In this document: positions 16,826 to 24,961 of the stretch, piece by piece
Layout of the letters: each line of letters opens with the position of its first letter
Numbering within the stretch: the stretch's first letter is position 1
NCBI RefSeq assembly: GCF_002723915.1
Contig: NZ_BEWL01000002.1
Span: forward strand, 391,831-455,830
Direction of reading: 5' to 3'
DNA from: Gluconobacter albidus
Lineage (GTDB): Bacteria > Pseudomonadota > Alphaproteobacteria > Acetobacterales > Acetobacteraceae
DNA length: 64,000 nucleotides
Made by a program: the position numbers and the translations under genes
The notes under the pieces: generated by a model
The model's input: only the letters and a program-made list of their open reading frames with translations
Databases searched by the model: none
What the model was told of the DNA's origin: nothing

Positions 16826-17730
16826 GGCAGGCGCCGCAGCCAGACAAGTACGACGGTTTGCGCCGTGAGCCAGCCCAGGCCGGCGGCGATCAGGGGCAGG
16901 GCGCCGAGTTCTTCGAGGAGCATGCGCGGCAGGACGTGCAGGGTGCTCCACCATGTGGCGATCAGGGCGTCCCATGTGCTGGCGGGAGAGGCGGCAGCAG
17001 GGGCGCCATGTGAAAAGGGTGTGAGCTTCCGGGCCAGCATGGTGATGACCGGGCTCAGGAGCAGCAGGCCGACGAGGCTTCCGGCGAGACTGAGCAGCGC
17101 GGCCCGTCCTGCGATCCGACTGGAAATTGTCAAGTCTCCGGCACCCAGGAAATGGACGATTTCGACGGATTTGCGCTGGGCCATGACGGAGCGACGGACG
17201 GTCATGCCGACCGAAAGGACCGCAATGGCCGCAATGAGGCTCACGGCCAGCCAGGCGCAGGCGATCAGGCTGTTTCCCAGACCGTTGAGGCGCTCGCCCC
17301 AGCGGCGATCTTCTTCCACCACGGCTTCAGGCAGGACGCCCTGTACGATTGTGCCCAGATCGGGAGTGCCGGTATGGGCGACGATCAGGACCACGGGCAA
17401 TGAGAGGCCGGGAAGGCCTGCGCTTTCAGAGACCTGCCCCAGCCAGGGAGCGAGAAGGGTCTGGACCTCTTTGGTGGAGAGTTCACGGACGGTCGTGACA
17501 TCTGGCGTTTTGGTCAGGGTCTGGATCAGGGTGTGGGTACGGTCTGCGAGCTGGGGTGTATCGGACGGAATCTCGATCGTGGTTGCGTTGCGGGCGGCGC
17601 CGGACCAGCTTTCAGCAAGGGTCTGCACGCCTGCCAGGCCGGCGAGCGAAAGGCCTGCGAGCAGCGTCATGAGTGCGACGAGAAGCGGCAGGCTGCCCGA
17701 GCGCAGCCCGGGGGAGACCGGAGCGCTCAT
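16822..17730 (-). CDS. ftsX: Cell division permease-like protein FtsX
   Basis: A 302-residue membrane protein of the FtsX family, with an N-terminal helix (about 15-37), an exported domain (about 40-150) and three helices in the C-terminal half. The segment before the second helix and the M-A-Q-R-K-S-V-E-I-V-H-F-L-G-A stretch (about 182-196) are typical of FtsX and contact FtsE. With FtsE it forms an ABC-like complex that controls cell-wall hydrolases at the septum. The start overlaps the ftsE stop by 4 bases. A canonical ftsY does not sit upstream, unlike in enteric bacteria. Confidence 0.88.
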   Translation of the reverse strand: MSAPVSPGLRSGSLPLLVALMTLLAGLSLAGLAGVQTLAESWSGAARNATTIEIPSDTPQLADRTHTLIQTLTKTPDVTTVRELSTKEVQTLLAPWLGQVSESAGLPGLSLPVVLIVAHTGTPDLGTIVQGVLPEAVVEEDRRWGERLNGLGNSLIACAWLAVSLIAAIAVLSVGMTVRRSVMAQRKSVEIVHFLGAGDLTISSRIAGRAALLSLAGSLVGLLLLSPVITMLARKLTPFSHGAPAAASPASTWDALIATWWSTLHVLPRMLLEELGALPLIAAGLGWLTAQTVVLVWLRRLP

Positions 17731-18428
17731 GAGCGTTCTCCCCGTCGCACGGACATCCCGCCCTGAATGTCGGTATTTGCGATCGTGCCGTCCTGAAGAA
17801 CGATCGAGGCTGCCGGGGCTTCGTGGACCAGAGCCTCGTTATGGGTGGCGACGATGACGGTCGTACCCATTTCGATCAGTTCCTGAAATGTCGTCAGAAG
17901 CCGCCGGGCCTGCGCATCTTCCAGCGCGTTGGTCGGTTCATCTGCGAGCAGCAGCTCAGGACGCCCGATCAGGGCGCGGGCAATGGCGGTGCGTTGCTGT
18001 TCGCCGCCCGAAAGGGTTCCCGGACGTTTGTCGGCCAGATGCGCGACGTCCAGCCATTCCAGAACGGCGAAAGCCTCCCGCCTGGTATCGCGTTCGGAGG
18101 CGCCGCGCAGACGGAGCGGAAGCGCCACATTGTCGAACACTGTCCATTCCCCGATCAGGCGATAGTCCTGGGGAACAAAGCCGATTCTTCGGCGCAGGTT
18201 TCGCAGAGTCGCGCGGCTGGCATGTGTGACGGAAACGCCAAGCAGGTCCATCTGACCGGCGGACGGGCGTGTCTCCAGTGTCAGGAGGCGCAGAAGACTC
18301 GATTTGCCTGCGCCGGATGGTCCGAGCAGCCAGCGGAACTCCCCCTGCGGCACGGAAAGGGTCAGGTTCCGCAAGACCGGCTGTCCTACGCCGGGGGGCA
18401 TCATCGAGACATTCAGGAGGCGGATCAT
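17727..18428 (-). CDS. ftsE: Cell division ATP-binding protein FtsE
   Basis: A 233-residue ABC ATPase. Walker A is G-P-S-G-A-G-K-S-S near 37-45, the signature is L-S-G-G-E-Q-Q-R near 138-145, and Walker B is L-L-L-A-D-E-P-T near 158-165. Length and the downstream ftsX identify it as FtsE, which works at the inner face of the membrane at the division site. It leads a four-gene operon: ftsE-ftsX-ydcF-like-plsC. The 123-bp region to the divergent zinc-finger gene should hold both promoters. Confidence 0.92.
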   Translation of the reverse strand: MIRLLNVSMMPPGVGQPVLRNLTLSVPQGEFRWLLGPSGAGKSSLLRLLTLETRPSAGQMDLLGVSVTHASRATLRNLRRRIGFVPQDYRLIGEWTVFDNVALPLRLRGASERDTRREAFAVLEWLDVAHLADKRPGTLSGGEQQRTAIARALIGRPELLLADEPTNALEDAQARRLLTTFQELIEMGTTVIVATHNEALVHEAPAASIVLQDGTIANTDIQGGMSVRRGERS

Positions 18429-18551
18429 GATGCTTTCATTGAAAAGTGGAGCAATCTATTAACCATTTAATAACGATCATTTCGTCATAACAGGCAAGCA
18501 CACGGCTCAGGCTAGGCCGGATCGGAGCCAGCTGTCGAAGGGATTGATTGA

Positions 18552-19040
18552 ATGCGCATTGAATGCCCCCATTGTCATGCGGTCTTTGAGGTGCCGGAGG
18601 CGATGGCAAAAGGGGTCAAGCGGTTGCGCTGCGCCAATTGCGGAGACAGTTGGGAAATGGCCGCGCCCGTGGCGACGACGTCGCACGAAGTGCTTTCTGA
18701 GGCTGCGCCGACTGTTTTTGAAGTTCCGGAAGAAGAAAGCGCCGGGAAGCCGGTTGTGGCAGAGAAGCCCGCGTCCGGGACGGAAGGAACGTTCCGCGCC
18801 ACCGGGGCGATGGCCGGGCGAAATATTGCGCGTCGTTCAGCTGTTCTGCATTCCCGTTCAACCGGTGACGTGCAGGCACCGGCTGATCTGAGTGGCCCGT
18901 CGATGATCGGGTCTACCGGGCTCTGGGCCGCGGCCTGGGGTGCCAGCCTTGTTCTGGCAGGCTCCGGAGTTGCGGCATTGTGGTACTGCAAGGGAGCGGG
19001 CCTGTTCGGATTTTTTCCGGGGCGCGGACATTTTTACTGA
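18552..19040 (+). CDS. MJ0042-type zinc-finger membrane protein
   Basis: A 162-residue protein that begins with an MJ0042/zinc-ribbon motif: Cys5, Cys8, Cys27 and Cys30 in two CxxC pairs (C-P-H-C and C-A-N-C). A disordered acidic linker follows, then one hydrophobic helix (about 122-146). Such proteins are common in alphaproteobacteria, sitting beside ftsE in divergent orientation, but have no firm function; a role as membrane-linked regulator is often assumed. The ATG at 18552 starts exactly at the zinc motif. The short C-terminal tail is basic and aromatic. Confidence 0.75.
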   Translation: MRIECPHCHAVFEVPEAMAKGVKRLRCANCGDSWEMAAPVATTSHEVLSEAAPTVFEVPEEESAGKPVVAEKPASGTEGTFRATGAMAGRNIARRSAVLHSRSTGDVQAPADLSGPSMIGSTGLWAAAWGASLVLAGSGVAALWYCKGAGLFGFFPGRGHFY

Positions 19041-19069
19041 GCCCCAGGCTGAATTGCGGCCGCCTTGTT

Positions 19070-19480
19070 TTACATGTTGCGGGCGGCGAGGGCTGAGATC
19101 GTGGCGCCGATGGCGGCTACCGCCATGAGCAGAATACCGTCAAAAATGAGGGAACCTGGCGTCACGAGATGGCTGCCGACCTGAAGATGGGTTGGAAGGG
19201 TTCCGGCGACATGGTTCATGATGTCACGCGCCTGCGGATCGGCACTGGCTGCGCTGGTTGTGATCGCATTGACGATATGCGGAAGAATGTACCAGCCCAG
19301 CCCCAGGATCAGCAGCAGGGGAGCCAGAAGTTCCGCAACCTGCTGGGCCAGATAGAAGGCGAAATAGCAGACTGACCACACGCCCATCCGGATCATCGAG
19401 GATGTTGTGAGCGATGACCCGCTTTGGCTTCTGCTGCCAAGGAGGCGGTCCGTGATATGGGGGGGGGGCTGCATGTCCAT
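19070..19480 (-). CDS. Small membrane protein of unknown function
   Basis: A 136-residue protein with two long hydrophobic segments (about residues 32-68 and 109-132), so probably two or three membrane helices. No motif was recognised. The start chosen (M-D-M-Q-P-P-P) lies next to a run of ten Gs on the plus strand (19459-19468), read on this strand as Pro codons; a change in the run length would shift the frame near the N-terminus. It is convergent with the zinc-finger gene and divergent from the histidine kinase gene. A conserved-membrane role is only inference. Confidence 0.55.
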   Translation of the reverse strand: MDMQPPPHITDRLLGSRSQSGSSLTTSSMIRMGVWSVCYFAFYLAQQVAELLAPLLLILGLGWYILPHIVNAITTSAASADPQARDIMNHVAGTLPTHLQVGSHLVTPGSLIFDGILLMAVAAIGATISALAARNM

Positions 19481-19597
19481 GAGATATGGCTTCCAGTGGT
19501 CCGGCAACGGGAGTTAGTGTTCGTCACTGAAATCGGACGAATGGTTCACTTCGGACTAGCTGCAAGAGATCGCCAATGCAAACTTTCCCGTGCCGTC

Positions 19598-21418
19598 ATG
19601 CCTTTTCCTGAATTCGAGATGCCGATGGTAACGCCGAACATGCCCCGGGTCGTTCTGGTGGAGCCTGACTGCGACCATGCCCGGCAGATTGCCCGGATTC
19701 TGGTCAATGAGGGCTTTGCGCTCACTTGCGCAACCAGCGGCGAAGAAGGGCTGGGCACGATCGAGGATACGATGCCCGATCTGGTGGTGGCCTGTACCGA
19801 GCTTCCGGGGATGAGTGGTGGCCAGCTTGCGCGGCGACTGCGGCTGGATGCGCTGACCCGCAATATTCCCATTCTGATGCTGACGGAAGATGCGTCGCCG
19901 GGCGTCGAGCGCGAGGGGCTGGAGAGCGGGGCTGACGCCTATATTTCAAAATCGGCGCATCCTGACCTGATGGTTCTGCGGATGCGAGCGCTGTTGCGGG
20001 AGGGGCCTGAGCTTCTTCAGGTTGACGAGGCGTCCCGGTTGCGTCGGGCACGGATCGTGATCGTTAATTCACCACGGGAGGATGAGGACGAGGAAGATGC
20101 AGTCGAAGAAGCGCCCGAAACAACGCTGGGAGAGCTGCTCTGGCGTGACGGGCACACCGTTACGTCCATTGAGCGTTCGGACGATCTGATCGACGGTGGT
20201 TGGCTGCGGGGGGCGGACAGTCCGGACTGTCTGGTGCTTGAACTCGGGAGCGGAGACGAAGATCTGAAATTCTGTCGCCTTCTGGACGCCCGGCGGCAGG
20301 CTGTTCTGGAGGCGGGCGGAATTCCGTTCCGGACATTGGGAATCGTGGAGGCATCGCGGTTCAGGCGCCAGTCTTCGGGCGAGTTTTTTGAGGCCGGAAT
20401 TGATGATCTGGTGCCCAGCGATATCGCGCTTGAGGCCCTTGCCATGCGAATTCGGACGCTGGCCCAGCGCAGGATGGCGCAGGACGAGTTTCGTCAGCAG
20501 GAAATCGAGCGTCAGCAGAATGCGCTGACGCTGGAGGCCGCGCGGGCCAAGGCGGAAATGGCCGAAGCCTTGGCGCAGGCCAATATGGAACTTGCGCGCA
20601 CGAACGAGCGGCTTCTTCAGGCGCAGTCCAAGCTCGTGCAGACGGCGAAAATGGCCTCGCTGGGCGAACTGGTGGCTGGGATTGCGCATGAGATCAACAA
20701 CCCGCTGGCTTTCACGATTGCGCATGCCGATACGGTGACGCGGACGCTCAAACGTCTGCAGGGCGTCAATGCGTCTGACGAAGCAGTCTCACTGACAAAA
20801 AAAGGCATGTCGCGGCTGGAATCCATGAAACTTGGACTGCAGCGTATTCAAAATCTTGTGCTGAGTTTGCGACGGTTTTCGCGCCTTGATGAGAGCTCGT
20901 TTCAGAAAGTTGATGTGCCTGCGGCTCTGGAGACAGCGCTTGCTTTGCTGGCTCATAAGCTGGGGCCGGGAATTGTGGTTCGGAAGGATCTTCAGGCTCC
21001 GGCAGAACTGGTCTGTCAGCCGGCTTTTCTCAATCAGGTTGTCATGAACATCATCTCCAATGCGGCGGATGCGCTGGCGGACATCTCTTCGGATGGGGAT
21101 GTGGTGCGAGGTACGATCGTCATCGCCTCGCGGCTGGAGAACGGGCGCTATGAAATGAGCGTGAGCGATGATGGACCGGGCCTTCCGCATGAACTGCGAA
21201 CACGGATCTTTGACCCGTTTTTCACGACCAAACCTGTGGGAACCGGGACGGGGCTGGGGCTGGCCATTGCCTATAGTGTCATGGAGGCGCATGACGGAAC
21301 GATTGAAGTAATGGACGCCAATCTGCCGGGCGGGCATGGCATCGGAGCCTGTTTCCGGCTGAGTCTGCCCGTTCGCATGACCGAGGAGGGGCCGGTGGCG
21401 ACTGGCCGCGCAGCATGA
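19598..21418 (+). CDS. Histidine kinase with two degenerate N-terminal receiver domains
   Basis: A 606-residue soluble kinase. Residues about 12-130 form a receiver-like domain in which the phosphorylated Asp is replaced by Cys (V-V-A-C-T-E-L-P-G-M-S-G). A second receiver-like domain spans about 148-290 and is also degenerate. A coiled coil (about 290-345) leads to the kinase core: H-box L-V-A-G-I-A-H-E-I-N-N-P with His near 364, then N-box V-V-M-N-I-I-S-N-A-A-D-A-L, G1 box D-D-G-P-G-L-P and G2 box G-T-G-T-G-L-G-L. No membrane helix follows the start, so it senses inside the cell. The start is uncertain; nearby ATGs at 19619 and upstream also fit. Its stop overlaps the next kinase. Confidence 0.8.
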   Translation: MPFPEFEMPMVTPNMPRVVLVEPDCDHARQIARILVNEGFALTCATSGEEGLGTIEDTMPDLVVACTELPGMSGGQLARRLRLDALTRNIPILMLTEDASPGVEREGLESGADAYISKSAHPDLMVLRMRALLREGPELLQVDEASRLRRARIVIVNSPREDEDEEDAVEEAPETTLGELLWRDGHTVTSIERSDDLIDGGWLRGADSPDCLVLELGSGDEDLKFCRLLDARRQAVLEAGGIPFRTLGIVEASRFRRQSSGEFFEAGIDDLVPSDIALEALAMRIRTLAQRRMAQDEFRQQEIERQQNALTLEAARAKAEMAEALAQANMELARTNERLLQAQSKLVQTAKMASLGELVAGIAHEINNPLAFTIAHADTVTRTLKRLQGVNASDEAVSLTKKGMSRLESMKLGLQRIQNLVLSLRRFSRLDESSFQKVDVPAALETALALLAHKLGPGIVVRKDLQAPAELVCQPAFLNQVVMNIISNAADALADISSDGDVVRGTIVIASRLENGRYEMSVSDDGPGLPHELRTRIFDPFFTTKPVGTGTGLGLAIAYSVMEAHDGTIEVMDANLPGGHGIGACFRLSLPVRMTEEGPVATGRAA

Positions 21419-23385
21419 CTTTCTGGAGCGCAAAAGGACCGTCGCGTCCTCTGATTTTGCTGGTGGACGATGAGGAGGAAATCCTTGTCGCCCTGACGGA
21501 CCTGCTGGAAGACCAGTATGAAATCCTGTCCACGACGGATCCGCTGCGGGCGCTGGATCTGCTGCGGGAGCACAGGGATGTTGCGACTATCATTTCCGAT
21601 CAGCGGATGCCCGGCCTGACTGGAGACCAGCTGCTGATGCAGGCGCGGGGGTTTTCGGACGCGCGCAGCATTCTACTGACGGGATATGCGGATCTGGAGG
21701 CCGTCGTATCGGCGCTGAATCAGGGGCAGGTTCAGGCATATGTGCACAAGCCGTGGGATTCGGATGCGCTACGGTCGCTGGTCGGTGAGGTCACGCAGCA
21801 TTGTCTGGCACAGCGGGCGTTACGGACCGAGCAGGCTCTGCTGCGTGGATTAATGGAAGCGCTGCCGATCGGACTGGTCTTTTCGGATCGGGACGGCCGG
21901 TGCATCCGCAGCAATGTGCGGGATGAAGCCGAGAGCGGCGCCGAGACCGAGCAGGCTCATTTTCCTGAAAGTCTTTGGCCGGAGGTTTCGGCCATGCGGG
22001 AGGGCGTTCGCAGGTCGGGGCAGGAAGAGCGTCTGGTTGGGGAAGTTCTTGCAGAAGAGGGCGGCAAGGCCTCAACCCGGTGGCACGAACTGACGCGGCT
22101 GGCGCTGGCATGGCCGGAAGGTGCGTCTTCGCAGGATGCCTGGCAGGTCAGCATGGACCGCGATGTGACCTCGCGCGTTGTTATGGAATCTCGGCTTCGA
22201 CAGGCGGAAAAGCTTCAGTCCCTGGGGACGCTTGCAGGGGGAATCGCGCATGATTTCAATAATCTGCTCGCAGCGATTTCTGGATCTCTCGAACTGCTGG
22301 AAGATATCGCCGATCTGGACGAGGCCTCTGTGGCACTGCTGCGCAATGCTGCGGATTCAGCGCAGCGTGGAGCGGTTCTGACACGACGGCTGCTTCAGTT
22401 CGGCCGCCCGCGTGAAGCACGTCTGTCGGCGGTGTCCCTGGAGCAGCTTTTGCCCGGTTTGACGGATCTTCTGCGTCAGAGCCTCAAGAAGCGCGGTGCG
22501 CCTGCAGTGGCGTCGCCCTGCGCGCTATGTGTCGAAGATCTGCCGCAGGATCTGCCGCTGGTCTGGTCGGATGCTGACCAGCTTGAAATGGCGCTTCTGA
22601 ACCTGTGTGTGAATGCGCGCGATGCCATGGCCGATGGTGGAACGGTGCAGATCAGTGCGCGGATTGTGGATCAGAAGCGAACGGACCTGCCTGCGGAATG
22701 CTGCCCAGAGCGGGCTGTGGCGCTGGACGTCGTGGATGAAGGGGCGGGCATGACACCCGAAATTGCGGCGAGAATTTTCGACCCGTTCTTCACGACCAAG
22801 GATGTCGGGCGCGGGACGGGGCTGGGGCTGTCGAGCGTGTATGGATTCCTCAGCCGCAGTTACGGGGAAATCACCGTAGAGAGCGTCGTGGGTGAGGGAA
22901 CGCGCATGACGCTGATTCTGCCTGTGGCGCGGAGTGGGCAGCAGCGGATCAGTCAGCCGGAACGTTCCGGTGGGACGGTTGGACGGTCGCTGAAGGTTCT
23001 GGTGTTGGATGATGAAGCGCCGGTACGGATGGTGACGGCAGGTTTCCTTGCACAGGACGGGCACGAGGTAACGGCTGTGGCTTCGCTGGAAGAGGCGCTG
23101 AACTCTGTCGATCCGGCATCCCGCTTCGATCTGGCGATCATTGATATGCGGATGCCCGAGCATGATGGCCTGACCTGTGCGGCGGCGTTACAGAAAGCGA
23201 TGGCGGGATTGAAGGTCCTGTTTATCAGCGGACATACAGATGATATGCCGACGCCTGAAAACGGTCTGCTTCTGCCAAAGCCTTTTACGCAGGATGCCTT
23301 GCGCGGGGCTGTTGCCGAGACCATGCGGAACGGTAACGTGAGCATGGAGCAGAGGTCTGTAATGGAGATTGTAACGCGTGAGTGA
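21415..23385 (+). CDS. Hybrid histidine kinase (REC-PAS-like-HisKA-HATPase-REC)
   Basis: A 656-residue hybrid kinase coupled to the previous gene by a 4-base ATGA overlap. The N-terminal receiver carries V-D-D-E-E at 17-21 and the phosphoacceptor Asp62 in S-D-Q-R-M-P-G. A PAS-like sensor region follows (about 135-255). The kinase core has the H-box G-G-I-A-H-D-F-N-N with His279, an N-box L-N-L-C-V-N-A-R-D-A, and the G2 box G-R-G-T-G-L-G-L. A C-terminal receiver has Asp577 in I-I-D-M-R-M-P. The arrangement suits a phosphorelay, with the degenerate kinase as partner. No DNA-binding output gene is adjacent, so the target is unknown. Confidence 0.85.
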   Translation: MTFWSAKGPSRPLILLVDDEEEILVALTDLLEDQYEILSTTDPLRALDLLREHRDVATIISDQRMPGLTGDQLLMQARGFSDARSILLTGYADLEAVVSALNQGQVQAYVHKPWDSDALRSLVGEVTQHCLAQRALRTEQALLRGLMEALPIGLVFSDRDGRCIRSNVRDEAESGAETEQAHFPESLWPEVSAMREGVRRSGQEERLVGEVLAEEGGKASTRWHELTRLALAWPEGASSQDAWQVSMDRDVTSRVVMESRLRQAEKLQSLGTLAGGIAHDFNNLLAAISGSLELLEDIADLDEASVALLRNAADSAQRGAVLTRRLLQFGRPREARLSAVSLEQLLPGLTDLLRQSLKKRGAPAVASPCALCVEDLPQDLPLVWSDADQLEMALLNLCVNARDAMADGGTVQISARIVDQKRTDLPAECCPERAVALDVVDEGAGMTPEIAARIFDPFFTTKDVGRGTGLGLSSVYGFLSRSYGEITVESVVGEGTRMTLILPVARSGQQRISQPERSGGTVGRSLKVLVLDDEAPVRMVTAGFLAQDGHEVTAVASLEEALNSVDPASRFDLAIIDMRMPEHDGLTCAAALQKAMAGLKVLFISGHTDDMPTPENGLLLPKPFTQDALRGAVAETMRNGNVSMEQRSVMEIVTRE

Positions 23386-23818
23386 TGCCTATCTTGTGCC
23401 CCAGGAAGACACGGCTGCTGCTGCCATTGAGGAGATCGAGGCGGAGCTGGGTCTGTTTGATGACTGGATGGAGCGTTATCAGTACATCATCGAGATGGGA
23501 CGCAAGCTGCCACCTTTTCCGGAAGAATGGCAGGATGACGCCCATCGTGTCCCCGGCTGTCAGAGTCAGGTCTGGCTTGAGGCCGTTGAACGGGATGGAA
23601 AGCTGTTTTTTGCAGGTGCGTCCGATGCCGCGATCGTTCAGGGGCTCGTGGCACTTCTGCTGAGGGTTTACTCAGGCCGGACCAATGCGGAAATTCTTGG
23701 GACGAGCCCGGTGTTTTTGCATGATATGGGTCTGGTCAAGGCACTTTCGACCAATCGTGGCAACGGGGTCGAAGCCATGGCGCAGGCCATTCAGAAACGG
23801 GCTGCTCTCCCGGTGTGA
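23378..23818 (+). CDS. sufE: SufE-like cysteine desulfuration protein
   Basis: A 146-residue SufE-family protein that receives sulfur from the SufS cysteine desulfurase during Fe-S cluster assembly. The active-site cysteine is Cys61 in V-P-G-C-Q-S-Q-V-W, and the acidic helix E-I-E-A-E-L near 19-24 fits family members. GTG 23378 overlaps the kinase stop by 8 bases. The rest of the suf operon is not in the window. Stand-alone SufE proteins are common in alphaproteobacteria. Coupling to a kinase gene is probably only positional. Confidence 0.9.
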   Translation: MSDAYLVPQEDTAAAAIEEIEAELGLFDDWMERYQYIIEMGRKLPPFPEEWQDDAHRVPGCQSQVWLEAVERDGKLFFAGASDAAIVQGLVALLLRVYSGRTNAEILGTSPVFLHDMGLVKALSTNRGNGVEAMAQAIQKRAALPV

Positions 23819-23820
23819 GA

Positions 23821-23850
23821 AACCCCCGTTGGCCGGAGCCTTCGGGGGTG
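23821..23850. terminator. Hairpin between sufE and the small secreted protein gene
   Basis: Arms AACCCCCG and CGGGGGTG enclose about 14 bases. It lacks a long T run but sits exactly between two convergent genes, so it probably acts as a shared terminator. Confidence 0.5.
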
Positions 23851-23857
23851 TGACGTA

Positions 23858-24067
23858 TTACTTGGGTGCTGTTGCAGGAGCCGTGCTGCTGGCGGGTGCA
23901 GGACACTTCGTGAACTTGCCTTTTGCGTCCCGGCAGGGCTTCGGCTTCTGCGGTGCCTCGCATTTTGTGAACTTGCCCTTGTCGTCACGACAGGGCTTGG
24001 CGTGAGCCATCTGGGCACCGAGGGCCATAACGGCAAGTGCGGCAACGGACAGGCGACGGAATGACAT
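23858..24067 (-). CDS. Small secreted Cys/Lys repeat protein
   Basis: A 69-residue protein with a clear signal peptide (about 1-23, ending A-H-A) followed by two near-identical repeats: K-P-C-R-D-D-K-G-K-F-T-K-C and K-P-C-R-D-A-K-G-K-F-T-K-C. Each repeat has two cysteines spaced by nine residues, so each could form a small disulfide hairpin or bind metal outside the membrane. The tail is Pro/Ala-rich. The ATG at 24067 follows a GGAG ribosome site. No known family was recognised. It is convergent with sufE. Confidence 0.7.
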   Translation of the reverse strand: MSFRRLSVAALAVMALGAQMAHAKPCRDDKGKFTKCEAPQKPKPCRDAKGKFTKCPAPASSTAPATAPK

Positions 24068-24174
24068 GGTGAAGGTCTCCAGAGCAGGACCGGGTCGTGT
24101 AAGCCGTGTCCCGGATTTGTGGAAATCATGCAATATGTTTCGGGTATGAGGCAAGTTGCCTCATTGCCGCCGAA

Positions 24175-24828
24175 CTAGCGAAATCCCTTCTGATCCACGG
24201 GATGAGATGAGTCCCAGTTGATGCTGCCGTGATACTGCGCCGAAACGGGCTGACCGTCCTTCAGGGCCGGATAGTATCTTGCAAGACCGAAATAAGCGAG
24301 CGATGCCTGTTTCAGGATAGCGGGGCCTTCGCTGGCGGTGCAGTCATGGGCGACACCGATCGGATCAACCTGGCAGGTGACGGCGATGTGCGCGCCAAGA
24401 GCGGCAACATCTGCCGCTTCGGGATAATGGGGCGGTGCTGAATGGAGCTTATCGAGCAGCGGGGTCGTCAGGTCGGGGTGCACGTGAAAAGTGTATGCAT
24501 ATTCCCATGTGCTCTGAACGGGGCTGCCATGTTCGTAAGCTGGCAGGAATTTCGAGCTATAGGCCAGATGTTCGGCAGCGAGCGCGAAATCCGGCTGTGA
24601 GGCGGAGGCCTCACACTCTGTGGGAAAACCCGTGGCACTGATGGTGCAGCGGATATGGGCCGTACCGCTTTTGCGTTGTTCGAGTTCCGCCGGCGGGTAG
24701 ATGAGCTGACCATGATGGTGGGGGTCCAGCATTGCTCCGAGAGACTGATCCTCGGCGCGTGCTGTTATCATCGTACTTAAAAATACGACCGTTACAGCGA
24801 GTGCGGGGCGGGCGGCGGGCAATCTCAT
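24175..24828 (-). CDS. Secreted protein with two TonB C-terminal-like domains
   Basis: A 217-residue exported protein. The signal peptide runs to about residue 25 (I-T-A-R-A then E-D). The mature part contains two similar blocks of the TonB C-terminal type: Y-P-P-A-E-L-E-Q-R-K-S-G-T-A-H-I-R-C (from residue 44) and Y-P-E-A-A-D-V-A-A-L-G-A-H-I-A-V-T-C (from residue 135). Each shows the Y-P-x-A-x3-x-x-G pattern with a later F-x-P-A or Y-x-P-A motif. There is no membrane anchor and no Pro-rich spacer, so it is not a classic TonB and may not transduce energy. It lies upstream (on its strand) of the small secreted repeat protein. Function unknown. Confidence 0.65.
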   Translation of the reverse strand: MRLPAARPALAVTVVFLSTMITARAEDQSLGAMLDPHHHGQLIYPPAELEQRKSGTAHIRCTISATGFPTECEASASQPDFALAAEHLAYSSKFLPAYEHGSPVQSTWEYAYTFHVHPDLTTPLLDKLHSAPPHYPEAADVAALGAHIAVTCQVDPIGVAHDCTASEGPAILKQASLAYFGLARYYPALKDGQPVSAQYHGSINWDSSHPVDQKGFR

Positions 24829-24898
24829 GGCATGTCTTTCGTCTGCGACCGAAGTATTACCATATGTAACGAACGTGTCTGTGGCCAGTACGCTGCAA

Positions 24899-24940
24899 TA
24901 AAAAAAGGGGAGATGCCGGGTGGCACCTCCCCTTTTTTAT
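24899..24940. terminator. Bidirectional terminator downstream of glucose dehydrogenase
   Basis: Hairpin AAAAAAGGGGAG...CTCCCCTTTTTT with a GC-rich middle (TGCC/GGCA). An A run and a T run flank it, so it can stop transcription from the minus-strand dehydrogenase gene, which is the gene it most directly serves. Confidence 0.88.
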
Positions 24941-24961
24941 GGTTTTTCTGGTTCTGTCAGA

